Part shown: in pieces, positions 1 through 6,777 of the stretch | Numbering within the stretch: the stretch's first letter is position 1 | Layout of the letters: every line of letters starts with the position of its first letter | From: Clostridia bacterium | GTDB taxonomy: Bacteria; Bacillota_A; Clostridia; TANB77; CAG-508 | Direction: 5' to 3' | DNA: 12,235 nucleotides | Assembly (NCBI GenBank): GCA_022792975.1 | Contig: JAAWCC010000108.1 | Location: forward strand, 1-12,235 | Notes under the pieces: generated by a model | What the model was told of the DNA's origin: nothing | Databases searched by the model: none | Seen by the model: the letters and a program-made list of their open reading frames with translations, nothing else | Translations under genes and position numbers: made by a program

Positions 1-215
1 AAATTGACGTAGAATATTTAATCAAGAAAACAGACACAGATGCAGTCAGAGAAATAATGAGATTATTAGATATGGACGGAATAACTCTTCAAGAAAAAAG
101 AGCACTAACAAGATATATAGACAGATTAGAGAAGAAACTAGAAAAGGAAAATATGGATTTTAGAGACTTTAACATATCTAAAATGCAAGCAAAGAAATTA
201 ATATCAAATGAATAA
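1..215 (+). CDS. 3' end of an unrecognised gene (about 70 C-terminal residues)
   Basis: An open frame enters from the left edge (first full codon at 3) and stops at TAA 213-215. The visible tail is highly charged, rich in Lys, Glu, Asp and Arg, and includes a stretch around 'ALTRYIDRLEKKLEKE' that looks helical and possibly coiled-coil. There is no signal peptide or membrane segment in the visible part. I do not recognise the family and infer no function. A CGG trinucleotide occurs at 77 but is out of frame (GAC GGA), and the frame continues normally. A hairpin follows about 35 bases after the stop, consistent with the end of a transcription unit. Confidence 0.6.
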   Translation, partial: IDVEYLIKKTDTDAVREIMRLLDMDGITLQEKRALTRYIDRLEKKLEKENMDFRDFNISKMQAKKLISNE

Positions 216-248
216 TAATTAAAATACAAATTATTATAAATAATATAA

Positions 249-296
249 TCACCCCAAAGTTTACAAGATTTAAGAAACTTTGGGGCGATTTATGTC
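249..296 (+). terminator. Hairpin, probable transcription terminator
   Basis: A perfect 11-bp stem pairs 252-262 (CCCCAAAGTTT) with 275-285 (AAACTTTGGGG) around a 12-base loop. It lies between the stop at 215 and the next promoter. The following tract (ATTTATGT) is only weakly T-rich, so termination efficiency is uncertain. Confidence 0.55.
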
Positions 297-304
297 TAAA
301 ACAA

Positions 305-333
305 TTGTGTTTATGTAAGATTTGTGTTATAAA
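305..333 (+). promoter_or_regulatory. Candidate sigma-A promoter for the MmcQ-methyltransferase fusion gene
   Basis: TTGTGT (305-310) and TATAAA (328-333) are separated by 17 bases. They lie just upstream of a ribosome binding site (AAGGTG near 342-347) and ATG 355. Consensus match only. Confidence 0.45.
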
Positions 334-354
334 TAATTATATAAGGTGATAATT

Positions 355-1344
355 ATGAGAAATCTAAATGATAGATTAAAAAATAGAAAAATCAATTCTA
401 AAGCATTACTAGAATACGGATTTAAGGAGGAGGACAACAAATATATTTACAAAACTAGTATAGGAAATAACCAATTTGAATTAAAGGTAGTTATTTCAGA
501 AAAAGACAGTTACTCAAAGCTAATAGATTTAGAAGAAAAAACAGAATTTGTTCTTGCCGATATTCAGAATGCAGAAGGACAGTTCATAGGAAAAATAAAA
601 AAAGAGTATGAGACACGACTAAATAAAATATTTGAAAGGTGCACAACTAAAGAAGCATTTAAAAGCAAGCAAGCATTAGAAATTATAAACTATATAGAGA
701 AAAAATATAATGACAAACTAGAATTTTTATGGGAAAAATTTGACAATAATGCAGTATGGAGAAATAAGCAGAATAATAAATGGTATGGTATTTTGCTTTT
801 AATACCTAAAAGAAAACTCGCAATAGAATCAGATGAGATAATAGAGATAATTGATTTAAGATATGAAAAAGAGAAAATTGAAGAAATAATTGATAATAAA
901 AATTTTTTTTCTGGCTACCATATGAATAAGAAAAACTGGATAACAATAAAACTAGATAATTCCATAGACACGGATTTGATATATAATTTGATAGACAATA
1001 GCTATAAGTTGTCAATAGGCAATAAATGTGGAATTACAGGAGAGAGCCTATCTAAAAATGTATATGAATATTTAACTACTATACCAAAAGGAAAGGTGGT
1101 TACATATAAACAAATTGCAGAAGGTTTAGGAAACAAAGGATTAGCAAGAGCTGTCGGGAATATATTACATAAAAACCCAGATGAGCATAAATATCCATGC
1201 TATAAAGTTTTAAATAGTAAAGGGGAATTGGCTGAAGCTTTTGTATTTGGAGGACGAGATGTACAAAAGGAGAAATTAGAAAAGGAGGGTATTAAAGTTG
1301 TGGACAACAAGGTGGATTTAGAGTTATATCAATGGAAACAGTAA
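355..1344 (+). CDS. MmcQ/YjbR-like domain fused to an O6-alkylguanine-DNA alkyltransferase-type domain
   Basis: This 329-residue protein appears to join two DNA-related modules. The middle part (about residues 100-220) carries MmcQ/YjbR (CyaY-fold) signatures: 'WRNKQNNKWYGILL', then 'GYHMNKKNWITIKLD' and a 'LIDNSYKL' helix. An N-terminal extension of about 100 residues precedes it. From about residue 225 the sequence matches the C-terminal domain of methylated-DNA-protein cysteine methyltransferases: 'IPKGKVVTYKQIA', 'RAVGNILHKNP', then 'PCYKVLNSKG' and 'FGG...Q...L..EGI'. The nucleophile Cys is kept (about residue 282), but the usual PCHR is PCYK, so direct methyl transfer is uncertain. It could instead be a regulatory or alkyltransferase-like protein. 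ATG 355 is preferred because AAGGTG lies 7 bases upstream. The gene has its own promoter-like sequence and no frameshift. Confidence 0.8.
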   Translation: MRNLNDRLKNRKINSKALLEYGFKEEDNKYIYKTSIGNNQFELKVVISEKDSYSKLIDLEEKTEFVLADIQNAEGQFIGKIKKEYETRLNKIFERCTTKEAFKSKQALEIINYIEKKYNDKLEFLWEKFDNNAVWRNKQNNKWYGILLLIPKRKLAIESDEIIEIIDLRYEKEKIEEIIDNKNFFSGYHMNKKNWITIKLDNSIDTDLIYNLIDNSYKLSIGNKCGITGESLSKNVYEYLTTIPKGKVVTYKQIAEGLGNKGLARAVGNILHKNPDEHKYPCYKVLNSKGELAEAFVFGGRDVQKEKLEKEGIKVVDNKVDLELYQWKQ

Positions 1345-1353
1345 TATTATATC

Positions 1354-1395
1354 GCAAATTTTACATAAAAGAACAGTATGTTGCAAAATTTTACA
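1354..1395 (+). repeat. Short direct repeat upstream of scpB
   Basis: GCAAATTTTACA (1354-1365) recurs as GCAAAATTTTACA (1383-1395), 29 bases apart. The second copy overlaps the -35 element and spacer of the scpB promoter. It could be an operator, but in DNA this AT-rich chance is a real possibility. Confidence 0.3.
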
Positions 1396-1409
1396 ATATA
1401 TGATATAAA
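1381..1409 (+). promoter_or_regulatory. Candidate sigma-A promoter for scpB and the HD hydrolase gene
   Basis: TTGCAA (1381-1386), a 17-base spacer and TATAAA (1404-1409), about 30 bases upstream of the scpB start. It probably drives scpB and the overlapping downstream gene. Confidence 0.5.
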
Positions 1410-1439
1410 TATGATATTAATACCCAAATTGGAGGGAAA

Positions 1440-2064
1440 ATGGAGAAGGAAAAAATAAAAGGAGTGATAGAAGCTATACTTTTTGCAAGTCGGAAGAACT
1501 GTAACACTTAAAGAACTAGAACTAAGCCTTGAAATAGACCAAAGACAAATAATGCAAATAATACAAGAAATGCAAGAAGAGTATAAAAATGAGGCAAGAG
1601 GAATAGAAATAGTAAAAGCAGAAAATGGCTACACACTATCAAGTAAACTAGAATATCACGAATATATATACGGAGTAATAGACAAAAGAGTAAAACTAAG
1701 TTTATCACAGGCAGCATTAGAAGTGCTTGCGATAATCGCATACAATCCAAAAATCACAAGAGCAGAAATAGAAACAATAAGAGGAGTTGAATCAAACGCA
1801 TCATTATATAGACTTTTAGAGCATGGACTAATAAAGGATGCTGGGAAACTGGATTTACCAGGTAGACCAGCATCATATAAAGTAACAGAGGAATTTTACA
1901 AGAAATTTGGAATAAACAACTTAGAAGATTTGCCAGAATTACCAAAATATAAAATGGATGAAAACAGACAAATAGTAATAGAAGATATTTTAGAAAATCA
2001 AGTAGAATCTAAAGAGGAGGAGGAAAACATTGATAAACAAGATAAAAGAGATAATGAAGCATAA
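1440..2064 (+). CDS. scpB: ScpB, segregation and condensation protein B (one +1 frameshift)
   Basis: ScpB is the winged-helix kleisin partner that binds ScpA and SMC in the bacterial condensin complex, acting on the nucleoid in chromosome compaction and segregation. The start is ATG 1440 behind GGAGGG. The first 17 codons ([17 protein letters not shown]) are classic ScpB but end at an in-frame CGG at 1491. Dropping C1491 gives Gly18 and '[10 protein letters not shown]', continuing to TAA 2062-2064. The corrected length is 207 residues, normal for the family. Conserved text includes '[27 protein letters not shown]' and '[14 protein letters not shown]'. Without the shift only 23 residues would be made. 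A caller could start at TTG 1483 and miss the true N-terminus. The tail is acidic. scpA is not immediately upstream, unlike the common scpAB order. The 3' end overlaps the next gene by 35 bases. Confidence 0.9.
1491..1494 (+). other. +1 frameshift site CGGA (Gly18 of ScpB)
   Basis: The frame reads AGT CGG AAG and meets TAA six codons later. Skipping C1491 gives AGT GGA AGA ACT, the expected ScpB sequence FASGRT. Confidence 0.88.
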
Positions 2065-3177
2065 CGAAAGCCAATTATCAGAACATGCTTGTAAATCAGA
2101 AAATGCAATAAAGCTAAATGAAGAAGCAATTGATATAAGACCACCATTTTTCAGAGATATAGACAAAATTATACATTCGCAAAGCTATGCAAGATATATA
2201 GACAAAACACAAGTATTTTCGTTTATAGAAAATGATCATATAACACATAGAGTTTTGCATGTACAGTTAGTTTCCAAAATAGCAAGAACAATAGGAAGAG
2301 CATTAAAGCTAAATGAAGACTTAATTGAAGCAATAGCACTTCGGACATGACGTAGGGCATACACCATTTGGTCATGCAGGAGAGAAATTTTTAAATAATA
2401 TTGCTGAAAAGGAAGGAATAGGATACTTCTGTCATAATGCACAAAGTGTAAGAATGTTAAAGAACATAGAAAACTTAAATTTAACAGTTCAAACCTTAGA
2501 CCGGAATATTAGCGCATAATGGAGAAATACTTTTAAACAAGTATGAGCCAGATAAAAATAAGAAGCCAGAGGATGTTTTAGAAGAAGTAGAAAAAGTATT
2601 CAACATAAAAGGATACAGTAAACAAATAAAGACAATGACATTAGAAGCAAGCGTAGTTAGGTTATCAGACATAATTGCATATATAGGTAGAGACATAGAG
2701 GATGCAATAATAGTTGGCACAATAAAAAGAGAAGATATACCAGAAAAAATAACAAAAAGTTTAGGAAGTACAAATGCACAAATAGTTAATACATTAATAA
2801 TGGATGTAATTGAAAACAGTTTAGAGAAGACATACCTCCAGTTTTCACCGGATATATTTGAGAGTTTAATTAAATTAAAAGAGTGGAACTATAAAAATAT
2901 CTATGCATCAAAAGACGCAACTCAAAATTTAAATATATTAGAAAAAGCTTTTAGCGAACTTTATTACATATACTTAGATAAAGTAGAAGCAAAAAAAGAA
3001 CTAGGTAAAATTACAGATAGCAGTGAAAAAAATCTATACTCATTCATAAGTACAAAATCAGAAGAGTACAAGAATAATACGGACATAAGAAGAATTATAA
3101 TAGACTATATATCTGGACAGACTGATAAATTTTTCTTAAAGGAATGTAAAACATATATAAAAGATTTTAAAATATAA
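2030..3177 (+). CDS. dGTPase-like HD-domain nucleotide triphosphohydrolase (two +1 frameshifts)
   Basis: This is a member of the deoxyguanosine triphosphate triphosphohydrolase-like HD family, which hydrolyses dNTPs to nucleoside and tripolyphosphate in the cytosol. The start is TTG 2030, about 8 bases after GAGGAGG and inside the end of scpB, so translation is probably coupled. The corrected protein is 381 residues. Metal-binding HD elements are 'HRVLHV' (first His), then '[19 protein letters not shown]', then '[13 protein letters not shown]', with a later conserved Asp in '[18 protein letters not shown]'. The first shift (CGG at 2342) lies directly before the catalytic His-Asp; the second (CGG at 2502) creates the glycine of LDGIL. 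Without shifting, translation ends two codons after the first site (CGG ACA TGA), giving no active centre. The substrate range (dGTP alone or several dNTPs) cannot be told from sequence. Confidence 0.88.
2342..2345 (+). other. +1 frameshift site CGGA (Gly105 of the HD hydrolase)
   Basis: Frame 0 reads CTT CGG ACA TGA (stop). Dropping C2342 gives CTT GGA CAT GAC GTA GGG, i.e. the HD motif LGHDVG. Confidence 0.9.
2502..2505 (+). other. +1 frameshift site CGGA (Gly158 of the HD hydrolase)
   Basis: The frame set by the first shift reads GAC CGG AAT ATT AGC GCA TAA. Dropping C2502 gives GAC GGA ATA TTA GCG CAT, matching the family's LDGIL.H motif. Confidence 0.9.
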
Positions 3178-3183
3178 ATGAAC

Positions 3184-3212
3184 TTGCAAAAAAAATGCAA
3201 TTATGCTAAAAT
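3184..3212 (+). promoter_or_regulatory. Candidate sigma-A promoter for the small membrane protein, possibly also glmU
   Basis: TTGCAA (3184-3189), a 17-base spacer and TAAAAT (3207-3212) lie in the short gap after the HD hydrolase gene, followed by AGAGGAG and GTG 3239. Confidence 0.5.
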
Positions 3213-3238
3213 ACAAATGCAAAAGAGGAGAATTTAAA

Positions 3239-3571
3239 GTGGATTTATTAATAATTATATATATATTAGTATTTTTAGTATTTATACTTGTCGCATTTGC
3301 CGTATTGCAAATAAAAATGGCAGGAATGAAGGTAAAAGACTTTAGTGAATTTATTCAAGCAAACCAAATACTAGATGACCTTTATGAAGTATCAAAAAAA
3401 TATGAAAGAATGGACTCACGAGAAAAAATAGTATTTTTGATGGAGGCCGAAAAGGTATTTAAAGCCTTTGACAAGGTGCCAAGTATGCTATGGGAGGATG
3501 AATATCAAAAATATAGAAAGATATTAGACATTTACAGAGACATAAAAATTATTAGATGGAATGAACAGTAA
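3239..3571 (+). CDS. Small membrane-anchored protein of unknown function (110 residues)
   Basis: GTG 3239 is chosen because AGAGGAG lies about 8 bases upstream and this start places a hydrophobic helix at the very N-terminus (about residues 3-22, 'LLIIIYILVFLVFILVAFAV'). An upstream in-frame start at 3203 would lie in the promoter region and add a charged leader. After the helix comes a soluble region rich in Lys, Glu and Asp, probably alpha-helical and probably cytoplasmic. I recognise no domain. It lies between the HD hydrolase and glmU, 60 bases before glmU, and may be co-transcribed with it. There is no in-frame CGG. Confidence 0.7.
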   Translation: MDLLIIIYILVFLVFILVAFAVLQIKMAGMKVKDFSEFIQANQILDDLYEVSKKYERMDSREKIVFLMEAEKVFKAFDKVPSMLWEDEYQKYRKILDIYRDIKIIRWNEQ

Positions 3572-3631
3572 ACAAATGACATAATATTACATATAATGTT
3601 ACAAATATCTTTATTAGAATGGAGGCAAAAA

Positions 3632-4894
3632 ATGGAAGACATAATAGCAGTTGTATTGGCAGCTGGAAAAGGCACAAGAATGAAAAGTGATAAAGCCAAA
3701 GTTGTACATAAAATATATGGAAAAGAAATGATAAAAAGAGTAATAGAAATTGCACATCTCACAGGAATAAAAGACATTATTACAGTAGTACGGATATAAA
3801 AGAGAAGAAGTAGAAGAAGTATTAGGCGATAGTACTGCATATGCATATCAAGACGAGTTACTAGGCACAGGACACACAGCAATGCAAGCAATACCATATC
3901 TAAAAAATAAAAAAGGAAAAGTAATAATCCTTTATGGAGATGTTCCAATAGTTCGACCAGAAACATTGCAAAAGCTTATTGCAAAAAGTATAAAAGACAA
4001 AGAATATGCAACAGTATTAACGGCAATGGTTCCAGACCCAACACGGATATGGAAGAATAATAAGAGATGAGGTTCGGACATGTAAAAGCAATAGTTGAAG
4101 AAAAAGATGCAAGCCCAGAGCAAAAAATAATAACAGAAATAAACTCAGGGATTTATTGCTTTGACATACAAGAGCTAATATTGGCACTAGAAAAAATTAC
4201 ACCAAACAATGCACAAGGTGAATATTACCTAACAGATGTGATAAAAATAATGAATGACAAAGGTCTAAAAGTAGGAGCAATGATAATAGAAGATAAAACA
4301 GAAATATTGGGTGTAAATGACAGAGCACAACTAGAAATGATAACAAGAATATTAAGAATTAGAATAAACCAAGAGCATATGGAAAATGGAGTAACAATAG
4401 AAGATACAAATAACACATATATATATGATAATGTACAAATTGGTCAAGACACAGTCATACATCCAAACACAACAATAAAATCAGGAGTAAAAATAGGAAA
4501 AAATTGTGAAATTGGGCCAAATGCATATATACGAGAAGACTGCGAATTGGCAGATAATGTAAAAATAGGAAGCTTTGTAGAAATAAAAAAAGCGAGCATA
4601 GGAAAAGGAACGAAGGTACCACATCTTTCATATATGGGAGATTGTCAGATAGGAGAAAAAACAAATATAGGTTGCGGTACAATAACTTGCAATTACGACG
4701 GCTTCAAAAAAAGCAAAACAAAAATAGGAAATAATGCATTCGTAGGCTCAAATGTAAACTTTATAGCACCAGTAGAAATAGGAAATAACACACTAATTGC
4801 AGCAGGATCAACAATAACAGACGATGTCCCAGACGATGCACTAAGTATAGCAAGACAAAGGCAAACCAACAAAGAAAACTGGAATAAAAAATAG
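3632..4894 (+). CDS. glmU: GlmU, bifunctional UDP-GlcNAc pyrophosphorylase / GlcN-1-P acetyltransferase (three +1 frameshifts)
   Basis: GlmU makes UDP-GlcNAc for peptidoglycan: the C-terminal domain acetylates glucosamine-1-phosphate and the N-terminal domain adds UMP. It is cytosolic and normally essential. The start is ATG 3632 behind GGAGG. The corrected protein is 419 residues. The pyrophosphorylase domain has 'LAAGKGTRM' (residues 9-17), 'LLGTGHTA', '[12 protein letters not shown]', '[10 protein letters not shown]' and 'IVEEKDA'. The C-terminal left-handed beta-helix has hexapeptide repeats and the acetyltransferase motif 'HLSYMGD' followed by '[13 protein letters not shown]'. In-frame CGG at 3791, 4044 and 4075 must each be bypassed, giving Gly54, Gly138 and Gly148. 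Otherwise the product ends after 55 residues. Two sites are only 31 bases apart. It is about 35 residues shorter than the usual 455 or so, lacking part of the early beta-helix coils. Two CGA codons are read as Arg at expected places. Confidence 0.93.
3791..3794 (+). other. +1 frameshift site CGGA (Gly54 of GlmU)
   Basis: Frame 0 reads GTA CGG ATA TAA. Dropping C3791 gives GTA GGA TAT AAA AGA GAA, the conserved VVGYK-type segment. Confidence 0.92.
4044..4047 (+). other. +1 frameshift site CGGA (Gly138 of GlmU)
   Basis: The running frame reads ACA CGG ATA TGG and stops at TGA soon after. Dropping C4044 gives ACA GGA TAT GGA AGA, the invariant PTGYGRI motif. The second GGA in this motif has no preceding C and no shift. 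Confidence 0.94.
4075..4078 (+). other. +1 frameshift site CGGA (Gly148 of GlmU)
   Basis: The running frame reads GTT CGG ACA TGT and stops at TGA six codons later. Dropping C4075 gives GTT GGA CAT GTA AAA GCA, leading into IVEEKDA. Confidence 0.9.
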
Positions 4895-4919
4895 GAGAAA
4901 GACATAGGGAAAAAGAGGG

Positions 4920-5000
4920 AAAGACAGGGGGACGGAGCTTTTGTCTTAAGGTTTAATGACTTTTTAAACCTTAAGACAAAAGCTCCGTCCCTCTGTCTTT
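4920..5000. repeat. Long hairpin (37-bp stem) of the GACGG family, copy 1
   Basis: Arms 4920-4956 and 4964-5000 pair over 37 bp with a single G-U wobble around a 7-base loop. The arms begin with an AAGACAGGGGGACGG-like core and end in TCTGTCTTT. The hairpin lies between the convergent ends of glmU and the holin-like gene, so it may act as a bidirectional terminator. Its core matches the hairpin at 6646-6739, suggesting a dispersed repeat family. Confidence 0.85.
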
Positions 5001-5019
5001 TCACTTGTCTTTGTCAGAC

Positions 5020-5394
5020 TTACATTTCTTGTTCGCCAGGTATAAAGTAATCAATTACTCCATATATTAAAGCACCAATTATTGCTGCCATCCATGATAT
5101 AGAATATCCTGCAACAAAATATTGTGTTACATATAGAGTTATAACAGCAAGTACGAAACCTACAAAGCCTTTACCAAAAGGACTAGCGTGTAACCCTGTA
5201 AACTTTACTATCAAATAGTCCATTACAGTTAGCACGATAGATGCAACTGCTAGTGACCAAATGTTATTTATAGAAAATCCGGGTGTAAAAAATGCTGTTA
5301 TACCTAATACAATGGCTGATACAACAAGTCTACCAATTATTTGCCAAGCAGTATTACCTGATCTTTGTCTAGAGCTTGTTTGACTATTATCCAT
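5020..5394 (-). CDS. Phage-holin-family (PF04020-like) small membrane protein
   Basis: A 124-residue protein with a short polar N-terminus (MDNSQTSSRQRSGN) and about four hydrophobic segments: roughly residues 18-36, 44-62, 73-94 and 98-116. It ends in a polar tail ('IPGEQEM'). Glycines, prolines and aspartates between helices ('FFTPGFSINN', 'VMDYLIVK', 'YGVIDYFIPG') fit the four-helix holin-like family, which also has chromosomal, non-phage members such as YvlD. No phage genes are nearby, so a lytic role is unlikely. The start ATG at 5394 is preceded by AAGGAGGG at good spacing. It is convergent with glmU and divergent from the DUF421 gene. No in-frame CGG: the one present is split as CCC GGA. 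Confidence 0.82.
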   Translation of the reverse strand: MDNSQTSSRQRSGNTAWQIIGRLVVSAIVLGITAFFTPGFSINNIWSLAVASIVLTVMDYLIVKFTGLHASPFGKGFVGFVLAVITLYVTQYFVAGYSISWMAAIIGALIYGVIDYFIPGEQEM

Positions 5395-5565
5395 TTTCTA
5401 AAAACCCTCCTTAAAATCTTTAAGTTTGATTGAAAGCAAAAACTTTCTGATTATATTCTTGACAAAAAAATTTTTTTTATTCAAACACATGAATATTTAA
5501 ACATAAAAATGTTAAAAATAAAGACAAAATGAAAAAAATTAAAAAAAGAGGGGAATTTTAGAAAA

Positions 5566-6241
5566 ATGCTAATAACCTTTACAAGATCAATACTTTTATA
5601 TGTAATTATTCTAATAGTGATGCGTTTAATGGGAAAAAGAGAAATCGGACAACTTCAACCCTTTGAATTAGCAATTGCAATAATGATAGCAGACCTTGCA
5701 TCAATTCCAATGACAGATACAGGAATTCCAATACAGAATGGAATAGTGCCGATTTTGGGGCTATTATTTATGCACCTAATAATATCAATGATAAATATGA
5801 AAAGCTTACATGCAAGAGAGATAATTTGTGGTAAGCCAACGATGTTAATATATAGAGGTAAAATAAAAGAAGATGTACTAAGAAAAGAAAGAATAACAAT
5901 AAACGAATTAGAAGAAAGATTAAGAAGTGCAAATATAATATCATTAGGAGATGTAGAATATGCAATATTAGAAACCAGCGGACAACTTACAGTAATACCA
6001 AAACCAAACAAAAGAAACACAACTCCAGAAGATTTTAAGATAGAGCCAGAATATGAAGGAATACCATATGACTTAGTAATAGATGGAGTAATAATGAAGG
6101 ATAACTTAAAAGAAATCGGAAAAGACCCAATATGGCTAAAGAAAGAAGTACGGAAAGTTCGGAATAAATCCGAGCCAAGCATTAATTGTGACACTAGACG
6201 GAAAAGGTCAAATGTTTTGTCAAAAGAAAAATAAAACTTAA
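5566..6241 (+). CDS. DUF421 (YetF/YrbG-type) membrane protein (one +1 frameshift near the C-terminus)
   Basis: The corrected protein has 224 residues. Three hydrophobic helices occupy about the first 80 residues, with the family motif 'MGKREIGQLQPFELAIAIMIADLA' across residues 24-47. A cytoplasmic soluble domain follows ('GKPTMLIYRGKI', 'LEERLRSANIISLGDVEYAILETSGQL'). The biochemical function is unknown; some relatives are linked to spore or envelope physiology. ATG 5566 follows AGAGGGGA. At residue 196 an in-frame CGG (6151) occurs. Dropping that C restores 'KKEVGKFGINPSQALIVTLD' and a short tail ending at TAA 6239-6241, as expected for the family. Without the shift the frame runs on with an unrelated basic tail to 6234, so this gene would look intact while having a wrong C-terminus. 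The stop lies 15 bases before the DUF4363 gene. Confidence 0.87.
6151..6154 (+). other. +1 frameshift site CGGA (Gly196 of the DUF421 protein)
   Basis: Frame 0 reads GTA CGG AAA GTT CGG. Dropping C6151 gives GTA GGA AAG TTC GGA ATA AAT (VGKFGIN). A second in-frame CGG at 6160 would serve equally for frame restoration, giving VRKVGIN. The upstream site is preferred because KFG-type sequence is typical here, and because after the first shift the second CGG is out of frame. Confidence 0.8.
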
Positions 6242-6256
6242 AGAAAGGGTAATAAT

Positions 6257-6640
6257 GTGAAAAAACAAATAATAATTGCAAGCGTAATAGTCTTGTTGGT
6301 GGTCATATTAAATATAATTACGCAAAAATATACAGAAGTAGCGATGGGAGAAATTTTGGATGAATTGGAAAAAACTAGAAATAACATAGTAGAACAAAGG
6401 GAAGGAGAAATACAAGTAAGTTTAGAAAACACGATAGAAAAATGGAACAACAAAAAGGAAAAAATGGTAATATACTTAGAACATACAGAATTAGAAAAAG
6501 CAGAGATGTACTTATTGGAAACCAAAAGCCATATAGAAACAAAAGAATACACAATGGCAATACAATCATTAGATACATGTAAATTTATAATAGACCACAT
6601 AATAGATAAATACGAATTTTCACTTAAAAACATATTTTAA
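6257..6640 (+). CDS. DUF4363-family membrane-anchored protein
   Basis: A 127-residue protein starting at GTG 6257 behind AAAGAAAGGG. It has a basic start (MKKQ) and one hydrophobic segment (about residues 5-20), then a helical soluble domain with 'EILDELEKTRNNIVEQ', a central 'KWNNKKEKMVIYLEHTELEKAEMYL' and 'FIIDHIIDKY'. This pattern and its position directly after a DUF421 gene fit the DUF4363 family, commonly the DUF421 partner in clostridia. The soluble part is probably extracytoplasmic. Function unknown. No in-frame CGG. A long hairpin begins 5 bases after the stop. Confidence 0.8.
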   Translation: MKKQIIIASVIVLLVVILNIITQKYTEVAMGEILDELEKTRNNIVEQREGEIQVSLENTIEKWNNKKEKMVIYLEHTELEKAEMYLLETKSHIETKEYTMAIQSLDTCKFIIDHIIDKYEFSLKNIF

Positions 6641-6645
6641 AAAGG

Positions 6646-6739
6646 GTCAGAGGGGACGGGGCATTTTGACACAAATTATTTATTATAACAATATATTTAA
6701 AATTTAAATTTTGTGTCAAAATGCCCCGTCCCCTCTGAC
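6646..6739. repeat. Long hairpin (30-bp stem) of the GACGG family, copy 2
   Basis: Arms 6646-6675 and 6710-6739 pair perfectly over 30 bp. The arms carry GTCAGAGGGGACGGGGC and its complement, around a 34-base AT-rich loop. It resembles the 4920-5000 hairpin in its GACGG core, the TTTTG(A)C segment and its position between convergent genes (DUF4363 and the Cys-rich gene). Confidence 0.85.
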
Positions 6740-6777
6740 AACAGTTCAGCTTAGTAGCTGTAAATGTCTAAACAAAA

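Noticed and set aside
5020..5394. Holin-like gene as evidence of a prophage
   Set aside because: No endolysin, structural, integrase or attachment sequences are nearby, and chromosomal members of this family are common.
5459..5484. TTGACA at 5459-5464 as a -35 element for the DUF421 gene
   Set aside because: No acceptable -10 hexamer occurs 16-18 bases downstream; the nearest TATTCA is only 13 bases away.
5655..6281. Long minus-strand open frame antisense to the DUF421 gene (208 codons)
   Set aside because: The plus strand has clear DUF421 motifs; the antisense frame is a hydrophobic low-complexity shadow.
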